DNA of 64,000 bases from CAVVYW01 sp963752605 (GCA_963752605.1 CAVVYW010000005.1:1178001-1242000), one strand, 5' to 3'; shown: positions 15,123 to 25,252, counted from the first letter of the stretch. Numbers and translations: made by a program. The notes: a model not told the origin generated them from the letters alone.

Positions 15123-16532
15123 CTACAAATTCTCGACCTCGGCGGCGATCTCCGAGGCCGCGCCCTTGGCGTCGGAGAACAGCATCGAGGTGTTCTCCAT
15201 GTAGAAGAGGTCGTTGTCGATGCCGGCGAAGCCGGGGCTGAGCGACCGCTTGATCACGATCACCTGCTGGGCCTGGTCCACCTCGATGATCGGCATCCCG
15301 GCGATCGGCGAGTCGGGATCGTCCTTGGCGGCCGGGTTGGTGACGTCGTTGGCCCCGATCACCACCGCGACATCCGTCCGCGGCATCTCCGGGTTGATCT
15401 CCTCCATCTCCTTGAGCTGCTCGTAGGGGACATCCGCCTCTGCGAGCAGCACGTTCATGTGACCGGGCATCCGCCCCGCGACAGGGTGAATCGCATAGCT
15501 CACGTGCACTCCGCGCTGCTCCAGCTCGTTGGCGAGCTCCTTGACGGCGTGCTGGGCCTGCGCCACCGCCATCCCGTAGCCCGGGACGAAGACGACCGAG
15601 TCCGCGTAGCCGAGCTTGATCGCGGCGTCCTGCGGGCCGATCGAGGTGACCGGTCGCTCCTCCCTCTCCCCCGCCCCGGCGGCGGCCGCCCCGAAGCCGG
15701 AGAAGAGCAGGTTGGCGATCGAGCGGTTCATCGCCCGGCTCATCTCGAGCGTGAGGATCGTTCCCGAGGAGCCGACCAGGGTCCCGGCCACGATCAGAAC
15801 GATGTTGTCGAGGGCGAAGCCCGCGGCCGCGGCGGCCAGGCCGGTGAACGCGTTCAGCAGCGAGATCACCACCGGCATGTCGGCGCCGCCGATCGGCAGC
15901 ACGAAGGAGAGGCCGAGGATGGTGGCGGCCAGCAGTACCGCGATGTAGAGGCCCTCGGGCGGGGACTCGTTATCGATCCCGAGCGCGATGCAGGCGGCGA
16001 GGATGCCCGCCAGCAGCAGCCCGTTGAAGATGTGCTGCAGCGGGAACTGGATCGGCTGGCTCGGGATCAGGTCCTGCAGCTTTCCGAAGGCGACGTTGGA
16101 CCCCCAGAAGGAGACCGAGCCGATCACGGTGGAGAAGAGCAGCGGGATGAAGACATCGAGCTCGATGCCGCCGCCATGGCCGGTCAGCTCGCGGAACTCC
16201 GACCAGGCGATCAGCGCCGCCGCGCCGCCGCCGACCCCGTTGTAGAGCGCCACCATCTGCGGCATCTGGGTCATCTGCACGCGGTAGGAGGCGATCGTGC
16301 CGACCAGGGTCCCGATCAGGATCCCGATCAGGATCAGGGCGCCGTTGCCGATCACGTCGAGCGCCAGCGTGATCGCGATCGCGATCGCCATTCCGGCGGC
16401 GGCGATGATGTTGCCCTGGCGGGCGGTGCTCGGATGTGTGCCGCGCCTGATCCCGAGGATGAACAGGGAGAAGGCGACGATGTAGGCGACGGTGACGATG
16501 TCGTCGCTCGGGGACAGGGCTGCGAGGATCAC
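15123..16532 (-). CDS. pntB: NAD(P) transhydrogenase subunit beta PntB
   Basis: Membrane subunit of the proton-translocating transhydrogenase, 469 residues. About eight or nine helices fill residues 1-270, followed by the NADP-binding domain III, with VVFVPGYGMAVAQAQHAV (GYGMAVAQAQ signature), SYAIHPVAGRMPGHMNVLLA, DVAVVIGANDVTNPAA and KRSLSPGFAGIDN. The complex couples NADH to NADPH transfer using the proton gradient. The start overlaps the pntAB stop by 4 bases. Confidence 0.96.
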   Translation of the reverse strand: MILAALSPSDDIVTVAYIVAFSLFILGIRRGTHPSTARQGNIIAAAGMAIAIAITLALDVIGNGALILIGILIGTLVGTIASYRVQMTQMPQMVALYNGVGGGAAALIAWSEFRELTGHGGGIELDVFIPLLFSTVIGSVSFWGSNVAFGKLQDLIPSQPIQFPLQHIFNGLLLAGILAACIALGIDNESPPEGLYIAVLLAATILGLSFVLPIGGADMPVVISLLNAFTGLAAAAAGFALDNIVLIVAGTLVGSSGTILTLEMSRAMNRSIANLLFSGFGAAAAGAGEREERPVTSIGPQDAAIKLGYADSVVFVPGYGMAVAQAQHAVKELANELEQRGVHVSYAIHPVAGRMPGHMNVLLAEADVPYEQLKEMEEINPEMPRTDVAVVIGANDVTNPAAKDDPDSPIAGMPIIEVDQAQQVIVIKRSLSPGFAGIDNDLFYMENTSMLFSDAKGAASEIAAEVENL

Positions 16533-16828
16533 TCGGGCTCAGCTTCCTTCTTCTTACGGCCCCGGAACATGCCGAGCATCCGGTCGGTGACGAGGAAGCC
16601 GCCGACGATGTTGATCGTCCCGAACGCGATCGCGATCACCCCGATCGCCTTCTCGAGCGTGTCGTCGGCCGAGCCGATGACGATCAGCCCGCCGAGCATG
16701 ACGATGCCGTGGATCGCGTTGGTCTGCGACATCAGCGGGGTGTGCAGGGTGGTCGGAACCTTCGAGATCACCTCGAAGCCGACGAAGGCGGCGAGCACGA
16801 AGATCGTGATCTCGGTCATCAGGTCCAT
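16529..16828 (-). CDS. pntAB: NAD(P) transhydrogenase subunit alpha part 2, PntAB
   Basis: A 99-residue membrane subunit matching the C-terminal helical part of fused PntA. Three helices are visible (about 5-23, 39-54 and 60-80), with TTLHTPLMSQTNAIHGIVML, the conserved loop near the proton path. It is encoded between PntAA and PntB in the common three-gene order. ATG 16828 overlaps the end of pntAA. Confidence 0.93.
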   Translation of the reverse strand: MDLMTEITIFVLAAFVGFEVISKVPTTLHTPLMSQTNAIHGIVMLGGLIVIGSADDTLEKAIGVIAIAFGTINIVGGFLVTDRMLGMFRGRKKKEAEPE

Positions 16829-17948
16829 GGTAGCCCGCGGCCTCCTTCGCTCGCTCGTTGACGATCTCGCCGTCCTTGGTCAGGCGGCAGCCGACGACGA
16901 CCTCGTCGTCGGTCTCGAGTTGCAGATTGCCGTCGTCGTCCACCAGGAGCTCGATCAGGTTCTGGAGGTTCTTGGCGTAGAGCGCCGAGGCATCCGAGGC
17001 CATCTGGCTCGGCAGGTTTGCCGGGCCGATCACCTTCACGCCGTTCTCCTCGACGGTCTCCCCCGGCTTCGAGGGCTCGACGTTGCCGCCCGTCTCCGCG
17101 GCCATGTCGATGATCACCGACCCCGGTCGCATGGAGCGCACGGCGTCGGCTGTGAGGAGCAGCGGGGCCGGGCGGCCCGGAATCTGGGCGGTGGTGATGA
17201 TCACGTCCTGGCGCTTCGCCGCTTCGGCCAGCTCGCCGCGGAGCCTCTCGTTCTCCTCGTCGGTCAGCGGCCGCGCGTAGCCGCCCTCGCCCTCGGCGTC
17301 CTTCACCGCCTCCACCTCGAGGAAGCGGCCGCCGAGGGACTCGACCTGCTCCTTGACCACCGAGCGCACGTCAAACCCGGTGACCACCGCGCCGAGCCGC
17401 TTGGCGGTGGCTATCGCCTGCAGCCCCGCGACGCCCGCGCCGAGGACGAGGACCTTCGCCGGCGGCACGGTGCCCGCGGCGGTGGTCATCATCGGGAACA
17501 GCCGTCCCGACTCGCGGGCGGCGATCAGCACGGACAGATAGCCGCCGAGGTTCGCCTGCGAGGAGAGCGCGTCCATCGACTGCGCACGCGTGATCCGCGG
17601 GATCGCCTCCATCGCGAAGCTGGTGACGCCGGCCTCGGCCAGGGCCTTGGCCAGCTTCGAGTTGGTGAGCGGCTCGAGGAAGCCGATCAGGACCTGTCCC
17701 TGCTTCAGGCGGCCGACCTCCTCCTCGGTGGGCGGGGTGACCTTGAGCACGACGTCGGCGCCCCAGACGTCACCGCCGACCTCGGCGCCGGCGTCCTCGT
17801 ACTCGCTGTCGGGGTGGGCGGAGCCCTCTCCGGCGCCGGGCTCCACCGCGACCTCGATCTCCTTGGCGGTCAGCGCCTTGACCACGTCGGGCACGAGCGC
17901 CACGCGGCGCTCGCCCCCGGCGGTCTCTTTGGGCACTCCAATCCTCAT
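16819..17948 (-). CDS. pntAA: NAD(P) transhydrogenase subunit alpha part 1, PntAA, 3' frame disrupted
   Basis: NAD-binding domain I, about 376 residues. It begins MRIGVPKETAGGERRVALVP and shows ITRAQSMDALSSQANLGGY, KVLVLGAGVAGLQAIATAKR and the DVIITTAQIPGRPAP loop, all diagnostic of PntAA/alanine-dehydrogenase-like domains. As sequenced, the frame has no stop at its natural end; it would run through all of pntAB as an unlikely 464-residue product. One indel near 16830-16860 would restore a TGA at 16821-16819, so I end the gene there. TAGATT lies 12 bases before the start. Confidence 0.9.
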
Positions 17949-18032
17949 CGGGACCGCGGCAATCTAGTCCACTTGCAGTGATTAAGGGTTAGGGTGCGCC
18001 GGCGAAGACGTCGTCCAACCGAGGGAGCCGAG

Positions 18033-18314
18033 ATGAACTTGAAGAGACTTGCGTCGCTGTTCGCCGTGGTGCTCGCGACGGGACTGATCGCCGGCGGGTG
18101 CGGAGACGACGATGACGATGGCGGCGACGGCGGGGACGGCGCGACCGCCCCGGCCGTCTCGGTCCCCACCGACATCAGCGTGCCGACCACGGAAGAGGAT
18201 CTCGAAGAGGCGAGGGACCAGGCCTACGAGGCCTGCAAGGACTCGCTCGATCAGGTCCCCGAGGAGCAGAGGGACGCTGCCGAGCAGGCCTGCGAGACGC
18301 TGAAGTCGGAGTAG
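18033..18314 (+). CDS. Small lipoprotein, acidic
   Basis: A 93-residue lipoprotein. The signal peptide ends in LIAGGC (lipobox Cys near residue 21), followed by an Asp/Gly run (GDDDDDGGDGGDG) and a helical acidic domain with two Cys (YEACKDSLDQVP, EQACETLKSE) that could form a helical hairpin held by a disulfide. ATG 18033 follows a GAGGGA ribosome site; TAGGGT lies at 17990-17995. Function unknown. It is divergent from the pnt operon. Confidence 0.72.
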   Translation: MNLKRLASLFAVVLATGLIAGGCGDDDDDGGDGGDGATAPAVSVPTDISVPTTEEDLEEARDQAYEACKDSLDQVPEEQRDAAEQACETLKSE

Positions 18315-18317
18315 CCG

Positions 18318-19394
18318 CTACGCGGGCGACCCGGCGCCGACCAGCTCGGGCAGACGCTCGAGGGTATGGAGGCGCTCCTCCGGCGTGCCCTGAACCGGGG
18401 AGATGATCATCCGGTCGACGCCGGCGTCGGCGAAGCGCTTGATCCGCTCGCCCACCTCGTCCTCGGTGCCGATCATCGCGGTGGCGTCAACCAGCTCGTC
18501 GGGGATCGCCGCGTAGGCCTCCTCCCGCTTGCCGTCGAGATAGAGCGACTGGACCTCGTCGGCGGCCTCCGCGAATCCAAAGCGCCGGGTGAGATCGGCG
18601 TAGAAGTTGGTCTTCTTGGATCCCATCCCGCCCAGGTAGAGCAGGAGCCCGGCCTTGACGATGCCGCGGGCGGCGTCGAGGTCGCCATCGATCGCGACCT
18701 GGACGGACGGCGAGACCTGGAAGTCCTCGCGGCTGCGGCCGCCCTTCTTCAGACCGGCCTCGATGTGCTCGCCCCACGCCTCCTCCCACTTGTCCACCGA
18801 GAAGAAGATCGGGATCCAGCCGTCGGCGATCTCCGCGGCGAGCTCGACGGACTTGCGGCCGATCGCGCCGAGGTAGACGGGGATCTCGTTGCGGACCGGG
18901 TGGACGTTCAGCTTCAGGGCCTTGCCCTGCCCGGTGACGCCCTCTCCCTCCATAAGGGGCAGGGTGTAGTGCTTGCCCTCGTAGGTGAGCGGGCCCTCGC
19001 GGGCGACGATCTCCTTGACGATCTCGACGTACTCGCGGGTCCGCCCCCACGGCTTCTCGTAGGGGATGCCGTACCAGCCCTCCGAGACCTGCGGTCCGGA
19101 CGGGCCGAAACCGAAGATGAAGCGCCCGCCTGAGAGGGCGTCGATCGTGACGCCGGCCATCGCGGCCGCCGCGGGCTGGCGGGCGGGCACCTGGAAGATC
19201 GCCGCGCCCAGCTGGATGGATTCGGTCTTCGCCGCCAGGTAGGCGAGCACGCTGACCGCGTCCGAGCCGTAGGACTCGGCCGCCCAGACCGAGTCGTAGC
19301 CGGCCTTCTCGGCGGCCAGCACGAAGTCCACGGCCTCGTCGCCCTGGGGGCCGATCCCCCAATAGCCGAGGTTGAGTCCGAGCTTCAGCGCCAT
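18318..19394 (-). CDS. LLM-class F420-dependent oxidoreductase
   Basis: A 358-residue TIM-barrel enzyme of the luciferase-like family, subgroup with KLGLNLGYWGIGPQGDEAV at the start. Supporting segments are AEKAGYDSVWAAESYGSDA, LGAAIFQVPARQPAAAAM, DALSGGRFIFGFGPSGPQV and PVYLGAIGRKSVELAAEIADGW; the wording of the last segments is typical of F420-linked members. The substrate is unknown. TAGGCT lies 7 bases before ATG 19394. Only three bases separate its stop from that of the convergent lipoprotein. Confidence 0.88.
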   Translation of the reverse strand: MALKLGLNLGYWGIGPQGDEAVDFVLAAEKAGYDSVWAAESYGSDAVSVLAYLAAKTESIQLGAAIFQVPARQPAAAAMAGVTIDALSGGRFIFGFGPSGPQVSEGWYGIPYEKPWGRTREYVEIVKEIVAREGPLTYEGKHYTLPLMEGEGVTGQGKALKLNVHPVRNEIPVYLGAIGRKSVELAAEIADGWIPIFFSVDKWEEAWGEHIEAGLKKGGRSREDFQVSPSVQVAIDGDLDAARGIVKAGLLLYLGGMGSKKTNFYADLTRRFGFAEAADEVQSLYLDGKREEAYAAIPDELVDATAMIGTEDEVGERIKRFADAGVDRMIISPVQGTPEERLHTLERLPELVGAGSPA

Positions 19395-19401
19395 CGCGAC
19401 C

Positions 19402-19407
19402 AGCCTA
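19402..19407 (-). promoter_or_regulatory. -10 element of the LLM oxidoreductase
   Basis: TAGGCT, 7 bases before ATG 19394 on the minus strand, same hexamer as at rpoD. Confidence 0.5.
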
Positions 19408-19540
19408 GTTGAGCGAAACCGGAAAAGAAGGGCTCCCCACCGGTTAGGCCGAAGTTAAGCGCTGCCAGGCGCGCAACCTGCGCGCGCACTACCGGTTTCT
19501 GAGGTGAAGATGGCCCCATGGCGGGCCGATTAGGGCACCA

Positions 19541-19729
19541 ATGACGACTGAGCAGATGATCTTCCGCGCGGAGCAGGCAGAGCACCTGAAGGACCGCTTT
19601 GCCGAACTCGAGCGCGAGCGCGAGCACTCCGGCCTCTACGAGGAGGCCCTGGAGGCGCGCCGCATGCGACTCGAGCAGGAGGCGGCGGTCCTCTACTGGC
19701 GCTCCCGCGCCAACGGCGACGCCCCGTAG
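19541..19729 (+). CDS. Small charged helical protein, hypothetical
   Basis: A 62-residue, highly charged protein (AEHLKDRFAELEREREHSG, RRMRLEQEAAVLYWRSR) predicted to be one long amphipathic helix or a helical hairpin. No family recognised. ATG 19541 is preceded by TTAGGGC 4-5 bases upstream, loosely like the leaderless promoters. Codon usage is GC-rich at third positions like its neighbours, which supports a real gene, but the short length keeps confidence moderate. Confidence 0.5.
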   Translation: MTTEQMIFRAEQAEHLKDRFAELEREREHSGLYEEALEARRMRLEQEAAVLYWRSRANGDAP

Positions 19730-19837
19730 GCCGCGCTTCTTCTTTTCTTCCTCTTGCAGTTGTCAGGGCGGGGTGTTGCCTTTCCCTCGGCCGCCGGATA
19801 GGGTCGTGTGGACTAATCCACGTCCCAGGGAGATGAC

Positions 19838-20641
19838 ATGCGGCGTATCGGAGTGGCCTTTGTCCTGAGCTTTGCGGGCCTTTCGATGCTGGCGCTGCCG
19901 AGCGGCGCGAGTGCGGCGACCACCGTCGGCTCAAACCTCGCCGGCACTCCCAATTCGGTTCCCTCCGCGAACATCTCGATGGCGCCGAGGACGCAGCCTC
20001 CTGGCGTCACGCTGCCGCTGACAGCTCCCTCGGCCGGCGTGATCGTTCAGATCCTGCTCAAGCACGGCAGCTCGGGGCCTAACCCCGGGGCCTACGGCTT
20101 CAGGGTCCTGAGCGGGTCGGCGGCCATGTACACGACGACCGGCGCTCCCACAGAGCTTCCCGACTTTCCCTGGCCCGCCAGCGACACGCCTGACACCGAT
20201 TCCTTCATTCCCGCGCTCGGCGGCGTGCCCAAGGGCATCCCGATCGCCGCCGGTAATAGGTTGGGGATGGTCCGTATCGGGGGCACGGGAATGCAGGGGG
20301 TGTCGATCAGGGCCAACTCCTCCATGGGGGAGCTGGATCAGGTCGTCGGGGTTCACAACTCAGGGCCACTTTTCTACGACACCCTGGTGCCCAACGAGCT
20401 GATGGTGCAATACCGGATCGAGCCGGACGCTGACCTCGACGGCTTCGGGGACGAGACCCAGGACAGGTGCCCGACCAACGCGGCTACCCAGGCAGCCTGC
20501 CCGGCGACGGCCACCCCGGCCACCACCCCGGCCAAGAAGTGCAAGAAGAAAAAGAGGAAGAAGAAGGGCAAGAGCTCCGCCGAGGCCGCCAAGAAGAAGA
20601 AAAAGGGCGGCTGTAAGAAGAAGCGCAAGAAGAAGAAGTAG
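19838..20641 (+). CDS. Secreted protein with Lys/Cys-rich C-terminal tail
   Basis: A 267-residue exported protein. The signal peptide is 1-26 (cleavage near ASA|AT). The middle region is beta-rich and ends in a calcium-loop-like DADLDGFGDETQDRCP, reminiscent of thrombospondin type 3 repeats. After an Ala/Thr/Pro linker the protein finishes in a roughly 43-residue tail almost wholly of Lys with a few Cys, Arg and Gly (KKCKKKKRKKKGK ... GGCKKKRKKKK). ATG 19838 follows an AGGGAG ribosome site. The tail is shared with other exported proteins in this window. Confidence 0.78.
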   Translation: MRRIGVAFVLSFAGLSMLALPSGASAATTVGSNLAGTPNSVPSANISMAPRTQPPGVTLPLTAPSAGVIVQILLKHGSSGPNPGAYGFRVLSGSAAMYTTTGAPTELPDFPWPASDTPDTDSFIPALGGVPKGIPIAAGNRLGMVRIGGTGMQGVSIRANSSMGELDQVVGVHNSGPLFYDTLVPNELMVQYRIEPDADLDGFGDETQDRCPTNAATQAACPATATPATTPAKKCKKKKRKKKGKSSAEAAKKKKKGGCKKKRKKKK

Positions 20642-20662
20642 CGCTCCGCTATCAATGCCGGG

Positions 20663-23131
20663 GTGAGCGATGAGAGGCATCCCGGCGGGCTGTCGAGCAA
20701 GGAGGCCGCAAAGCGGCTTCGGAAGCTCGGGCCGGTCGAGGATCGCACCAGCCGCTCAGTCGCCAGCATCGTCGCGGGCAACGTCTTCACGCTGTTCAAC
20801 GCGATCATCGGGGGCTTCTTCATCCTCATCCTCTCCCTCGGGCTGTTCGCCGACGCGCTCTTCGGCCTGATCGCGGCGGTCAACAGCTACATCGGGATCC
20901 GCCAGGAGCTCAAAGCGAAGCGGACGCTCGAGGAGCTGGCGGTCCTGGTCGAGCCGCGCGCGAAGGTCGTCCGCGAGCGCGAGCTGGCCGAGCTGCGCTC
21001 GGACGAGGTCGTCCCCGGCGACTGGATCCGGGTCGAGCCGGGCGATCAGCTCGTCGCGGACGGCGAGGTCGCGGAGAGCCGCGGCCTCACCGTGGACGAG
21101 TCGCTGCTGACGGGCGAAGCCGACGGCGTCCGGAAGAAGGTCGGGCAGCGGGTGCTGTCGGGATCGTTCGTCATCTCCGGCTCCGGCTACTACGAGGTGG
21201 ACGCGGTCCGCGAGGACAGCTATGCCGAGAAGGTCGCCGGCGAGGCACGGGCCTTCCGGCATCCCCCCTCCCCGCTGCAGGAGGAGGTCAACCTGGTGAT
21301 CAAGGCCAGCACCTGGCTGATGCTGCCGCTGGCGGCGGTGCTCATCTTCTCCCTCAGCGCACGCGACGAGCCGCTCCAAGAAGCGGCCCAGACCGCGACC
21401 GCCGGGTTGATCACCCTGATCCCGGAGGGTCTGGTGCTGCTGATGAGCGTCACGCTGGCCGTCGCGGCGGTGCGGCTCGCCAGGCTCGACACCCTCGTCC
21501 AGCAGATGAGCGCGACCGAATCCCTCGCCGCGGTGGACACGATCTGCATCGACAAGACCGGGACGCTGACCACCGGCGAGCTCGAGTTGCTCGGCATCGA
21601 GGTCGCCGACGAGAAGCAGGGCGCCGCGGCGAAGAAGGCCCTCGCCCGCTTCGCTGCCAGCGCGGGTGAGCGGAACCGGACGCTGGCCGCGATCGCCGAC
21701 AAGTTCAAGGCCACCCGGGAGCGGGTCTCGGCCGAGGTCCCGTTCTCCTCGGAGTGGAAGTGGAGCGGGCTGACGCTGGGCGGCAAGCGCGGCGGCGAGA
21801 CCTACGTCCTGGGTGCGCCCGACGTCCTGGCGGCCCGCGGGACGATGTCCCTGCCCGCACAGCTGCAGCAGAAGCTCGAGCGGCACACCAAGGCCGGCCG
21901 TCGGGTGGTCGCCTTCGGCCGGGCCTCCGGCGGCCTCCCCGACAACCCCTACTCCGATGCCCCGCCGCCGATCACCCCGCTCGCGCTCGTGGTCCTGCAG
22001 GAGACTCTTCGCCCGGACGCCCGCGAGACGATCGAGTTCATGCGCCAGGAGCAGATGGACCTGAAGCTGATCTCGGGCGATGCGCCGCAGACGGTCACCG
22101 CCGTGGCGGCGGCCGTCGGCGTCCCCGAGGGAGCCGGGATGGTCGAGGGCGACCAGCTGCCCGAAGAGCGAAGCGCGCTGGCGGAGGCCGCCCAGCGAAA
22201 CACGATCTTCTGCCGCATCCGGCCCGAGCAGAAGAAGGCCCTCGTCTCAGCCCTGGCCGAGCGCGGCCGCTTCACCGCGATGATCGGCGACGGCGTCAAC
22301 GACGTGCCGGCGCTGAAGCGCGCCAGGATGGCGGTGGCGATGGGCTCCGGGGCGCAGATCACGAAGGGGATCGCGGACATCGTCCTGCTGAAGGACCAGT
22401 TCTCCAGGCTGCCGCGGGCCGTCGCGGAGGGGCGCCGGATCGCCCGCAACATCCACCGCCTCGGCCGGCTCTACGTGACGAAGACGGTCTACGCCGCCGC
22501 GCTGATCGCGCTGGTCGCTGTCCCCGGCTGGGCCTTCCCGTTTCTCCCCCGCCACCTCACGATCGCCGCCGCGCTGACGATCGGGATCCCCAGCTTCGTG
22601 CTCGCACTTGCGCCGAGCGACGGACCGCTTTACCGCGGCAGGCTGTTACGGGCTCTGTGCGCCTTCGCGGTCCCGGCCGGCCTGGCAATCGCCGCGGCCT
22701 CGCTGGCGAGCTTCTTCCTGGTCGACACGGTCTTCGGCGGCTCGCTCGAGGAGGGGCGCACCGCGGCGACGACCACGCTCGTCGTGCTCGGCCTCTGCTT
22801 CATCCTCCTCCTGGAGCGCGGCCCCGGCCGCGAGCACATCGCGATCCAGAGCTACATGCTGGCGCTTGTCGCGGCCCTAGGCGCGCTCTACGCGCTGGTC
22901 CTCGCGGTGCCGGTGGCGCGCGATTTCTTCGAGCTGGCCCAGCTCGGGGGCGGCCAGCTCTTCCTCGCTCTGCTCTCGGCGGCGGGCGGGCTGGTGCTGG
23001 CGAGCGTCGTCTGGAGGCTGCCCGTCATCGAGCGGCTGGAGGAGCCGGCGGAGAGCCCCGCCGACGAGCACGAGACCGAGCCGCGCCGCCCACCCCCCAC
23101 CCACATCCCGCAGACGCACCCGGACGGGTAG
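20663..23131 (+). CDS. ctpE: Cation-transporting P-type ATPase, CtpE-like (putative Ca2+)
   Basis: An 822-residue P-type ATPase. Domains in order: N-terminal Ser-rich start and first helices (40-80), actuator domain with LTGEAD (149-154, in place of TGES), helices with PEGL (254-257), phosphorylation site DKTGTLT (Asp 297), a small nucleotide domain, the hinge GDGVNDVPALKRA near 550, and a C-terminal membrane block. It has no heavy-metal-binding Cys motif. The order and wording (ANVFT..NAI, TPVALVVL..RPDARETI) match mycobacterial CtpE, a calcium importer. Substrate is inferred. Starts at GTG 20663; the HAD gene begins 3 bases after its stop. Confidence 0.88.
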   Translation: MSDERHPGGLSSKEAAKRLRKLGPVEDRTSRSVASIVAGNVFTLFNAIIGGFFILILSLGLFADALFGLIAAVNSYIGIRQELKAKRTLEELAVLVEPRAKVVRERELAELRSDEVVPGDWIRVEPGDQLVADGEVAESRGLTVDESLLTGEADGVRKKVGQRVLSGSFVISGSGYYEVDAVREDSYAEKVAGEARAFRHPPSPLQEEVNLVIKASTWLMLPLAAVLIFSLSARDEPLQEAAQTATAGLITLIPEGLVLLMSVTLAVAAVRLARLDTLVQQMSATESLAAVDTICIDKTGTLTTGELELLGIEVADEKQGAAAKKALARFAASAGERNRTLAAIADKFKATRERVSAEVPFSSEWKWSGLTLGGKRGGETYVLGAPDVLAARGTMSLPAQLQQKLERHTKAGRRVVAFGRASGGLPDNPYSDAPPPITPLALVVLQETLRPDARETIEFMRQEQMDLKLISGDAPQTVTAVAAAVGVPEGAGMVEGDQLPEERSALAEAAQRNTIFCRIRPEQKKALVSALAERGRFTAMIGDGVNDVPALKRARMAVAMGSGAQITKGIADIVLLKDQFSRLPRAVAEGRRIARNIHRLGRLYVTKTVYAAALIALVAVPGWAFPFLPRHLTIAAALTIGIPSFVLALAPSDGPLYRGRLLRALCAFAVPAGLAIAAASLASFFLVDTVFGGSLEEGRTAATTTLVVLGLCFILLLERGPGREHIAIQSYMLALVAALGALYALVLAVPVARDFFELAQLGGGQLFLALLSAAGGLVLASVVWRLPVIERLEEPAESPADEHETEPRRPPPTHIPQTHPDG

Positions 23132-23134
23132 GGA

Positions 23135-23796
23135 ATGGCGGCGGCGGTCATCCTCGACATCGACGGCACCCTGGTGGACACCAACTACCACCATGCGCTG
23201 GCCTGGTATCGCGCCTTTCGTCAGCACGACGTGGTCGTGCCGGTCTGGCGGATCCACCGGGCGATCGGGATGGGCGGCGACCAGCTGATCGCGGCCCTCG
23301 CGGGAGACGAGGTTGAGGAGGAGAAGGGGAATGACATCCGGGACACCGAGAAGCCTGTCTATATGGGGATGATCAAGGAGGTCGCGCCGTTCGAAGGGGC
23401 CAAGGAGCTCGTCCGCGACCTTTCCGCGACCCGCACTGTGGTCCTGGCCTCCTCGGCCAAGGAGGACGAGGTGGACCACTACCTGGACCTGCTCGAAGCG
23501 CGGGAGGCGGTGGCCGGCTGGACCACCTCGGCCGACGTCGAGGAGACCAAGCCGGAGCCCGACCTGGTCGAGGCCGCGCTCGAGAAGGCCGGCGCGCGCG
23601 AGGCGGTGATGGTCGGCGACTCGGTCTGGGACTGCGAGGCGGCGAAGCGGGCTGGTATCGAGAGCGTGGCAGTGCTCACCGGCGGCTACGCCGAGGCGGA
23701 GCTCAAGGGAGCCGGAGCCCGCGAGGTGCTCGAGTCGGTGGCCGACCTCGGCGAGAGCGCCCCGAGGTCCTCGACGCCACCGTGGAGGCGGCCTGA
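23135..23796 (+). CDS. HAD-family phosphatase, frameshifted near the 3' end
   Basis: A haloacid-dehalogenase-like hydrolase of about 220 residues. Motif I is DIDGTLVDTN (residues 8-17), a cap domain spans about 20-80, motif II is LASSAK, motif III is the Lys of ETKPEPD, and motif IV is VMVGDSVWDCEAAKRAG. It resembles phosphoglycolate-phosphatase-like members of unknown substrate. An indel near 23755-23765 shifts the last 12 residues; the restored frame reads ERPEVLDATVEAA and ends at TGA 23794-23796, overlapping the pyk ATG. Without correction the frame runs on into pyk. Confidence 0.82.
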
Positions 23797-25251
23797 TGCG
23801 CGCCTCCGAGCCCGGAGCCTCCGGCCGACCCCGGCGGACCAAGATCGTCGCCACGCTCGGGCCGGCGAGCCGGGAGCCCGACGTCCTGCGCGAGCTGATC
23901 GAGGCCGGCGTCGACGTCTTCCGCCTGAACTTCGCCCACGGCACGCCCGAGGACCACGCAGAGAACGTCAACCGCATCCGGGAGATGGGCCGGGAGCTCG
24001 GGCACGAGGTCGGGCATCCTCGGGGACCTGCCGGGGCCCAAGCTTCGGCTGGGCGACCTGGAGGGCGGCGTTGCCGTGCTCCACTCGGGATCAGACGTGG
24101 TCCTCGAGGGCACCTCCAACGGCCCCCCGGGCAACGCGGAGCGCCTCCCCGTCCAGTGGCCCGCCTTCGCCAGGGCGGTGAGTGAGGGCGATCCGGTCTT
24201 CCTCGCCGACGGCCGCGTGCGCCTCAAGGTCACCGCGATCTCCGGCGACGAGGTGACGGCGGAGGTCGAGGCCGGGGGCGCGGTCAGCTCGCATCAGGGC
24301 GTCAACCTGCCGGGCGCCGACACCGCCCTGCCCGACACTGGGACCTCCGACGAGGCCTGGATCCACTTCGCCTGCGAGCTCGGGATCGACCTGCTCGCCG
24401 TCTCCTTCGTCCGGCGTCCCGACGACCTCGAAAGGATCCACTCCGTGATCCGCGAGCAGGGGGCCGACATCCCGCTGATCGCAAAGATCGAGAAGCCGCA
24501 GGCGGCCGAGCGGGCCGCGGAGATCATCGACGCCGCCGAGAGCGGGATCATGATCGCCCGCGGAGACCTGGGCGTCGAGCTTCCGATCGAGGAGGTCCCC
24601 GGCGTGCAGAAGCGGCTGATCGCGATGGCGGGCCGCGCGTCGAAGCCGGCGATCACGGCGACCCAGATGCTCGCGACGATGGTCCGCCAGTCGCGGCCGA
24701 CCCGGGCCGAGGTGACCGACGTAGCCAACGCGATCTATGACGGCACCGACGCCGTGATGCTCTCCGAGGAGACCGCCGTCGGCGAGCATCCGGTCGAGGC
24801 GGTGCGCGTGATGGACCGGATCGCCCGGGTGACCGAGCAGCGCCTCCCCTACGGCGAGTGGGTCTTCACCCGGGTCGAGGAGCGCGACGACGACATCGCC
24901 GAGACCGTCTCACAGGTCGCCGTCGCGGCCTGCTACCGGCTCGGCCTCGCCGCCATCATCGTCCCGACCACCTCGGGGCGAACCGCCCGCCTCGTCTCCG
25001 CACACCGGCCGCGGGTCCCGGTGCTTGCGGTCTCGGCCCGCCCGGAGACCGTCCGCCGGATGAACCTGCTGTTCGGGATCCACTCGGCTCCGGCGGAGGA
25101 GTGGACCAGCCTGCGCAAGCTGCTCGACGACTGCGCGGTCCTGGTCCGCGAGCAGGGCTTCGCGCAGTCCGGGGACCTGGTCGCGGTCACGGCCGGGCTG
25201 CCGGCCCAGGAGCTCGGCACCAACCTGTTCGAGATCCACAGAGTTCCGTAG
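23796..25251 (+). CDS. pyk: Pyruvate kinase, one frameshift
   Basis: Last step of glycolysis, phosphoenolpyruvate plus ADP to pyruvate plus ATP. Residues 1-72 (KIVATLGPASREPDVLRELI, VFRLNFAHGTPEDH) are in one frame; an extra G near 24010-24014 shifts the rest. The restored junction reads ILGDLPGPKLRLGDLEGG, which is correct for the family. Downstream are the B domain, the active-site Lys in IAKIEKPQA, IMIARGDLGVELP, KPAITATQMLATM, RAEVTDVANAIYDGTDAVML and SGRTARLVS. Total about 484 residues, a normal length. Its ATG overlaps the HAD stop. Confidence 0.95.
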
Positions 25252-25252
25252 C

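Noticed and set aside
16554..17948. PntAA as a natural 464-residue protein overlapping all of pntAB
   Set aside because: The extra 92 residues are an out-of-frame reading of pntAB with no family similarity; a missing stop from one indel is simpler.
15459..17981. An 840-codon open frame on the plus strand opposite the pnt operon
   Set aside because: It is the antisense shadow of pntAA, pntAB and pntB, which have full family motifs; the product is Arg/Asp/Gly-rich nonsense, expected in GC-rich DNA.
19810..19825. TGGACTAATCCA as an operator palindrome
   Set aside because: Only a 4-bp arm on each side; too short to support in a 64 kb window.
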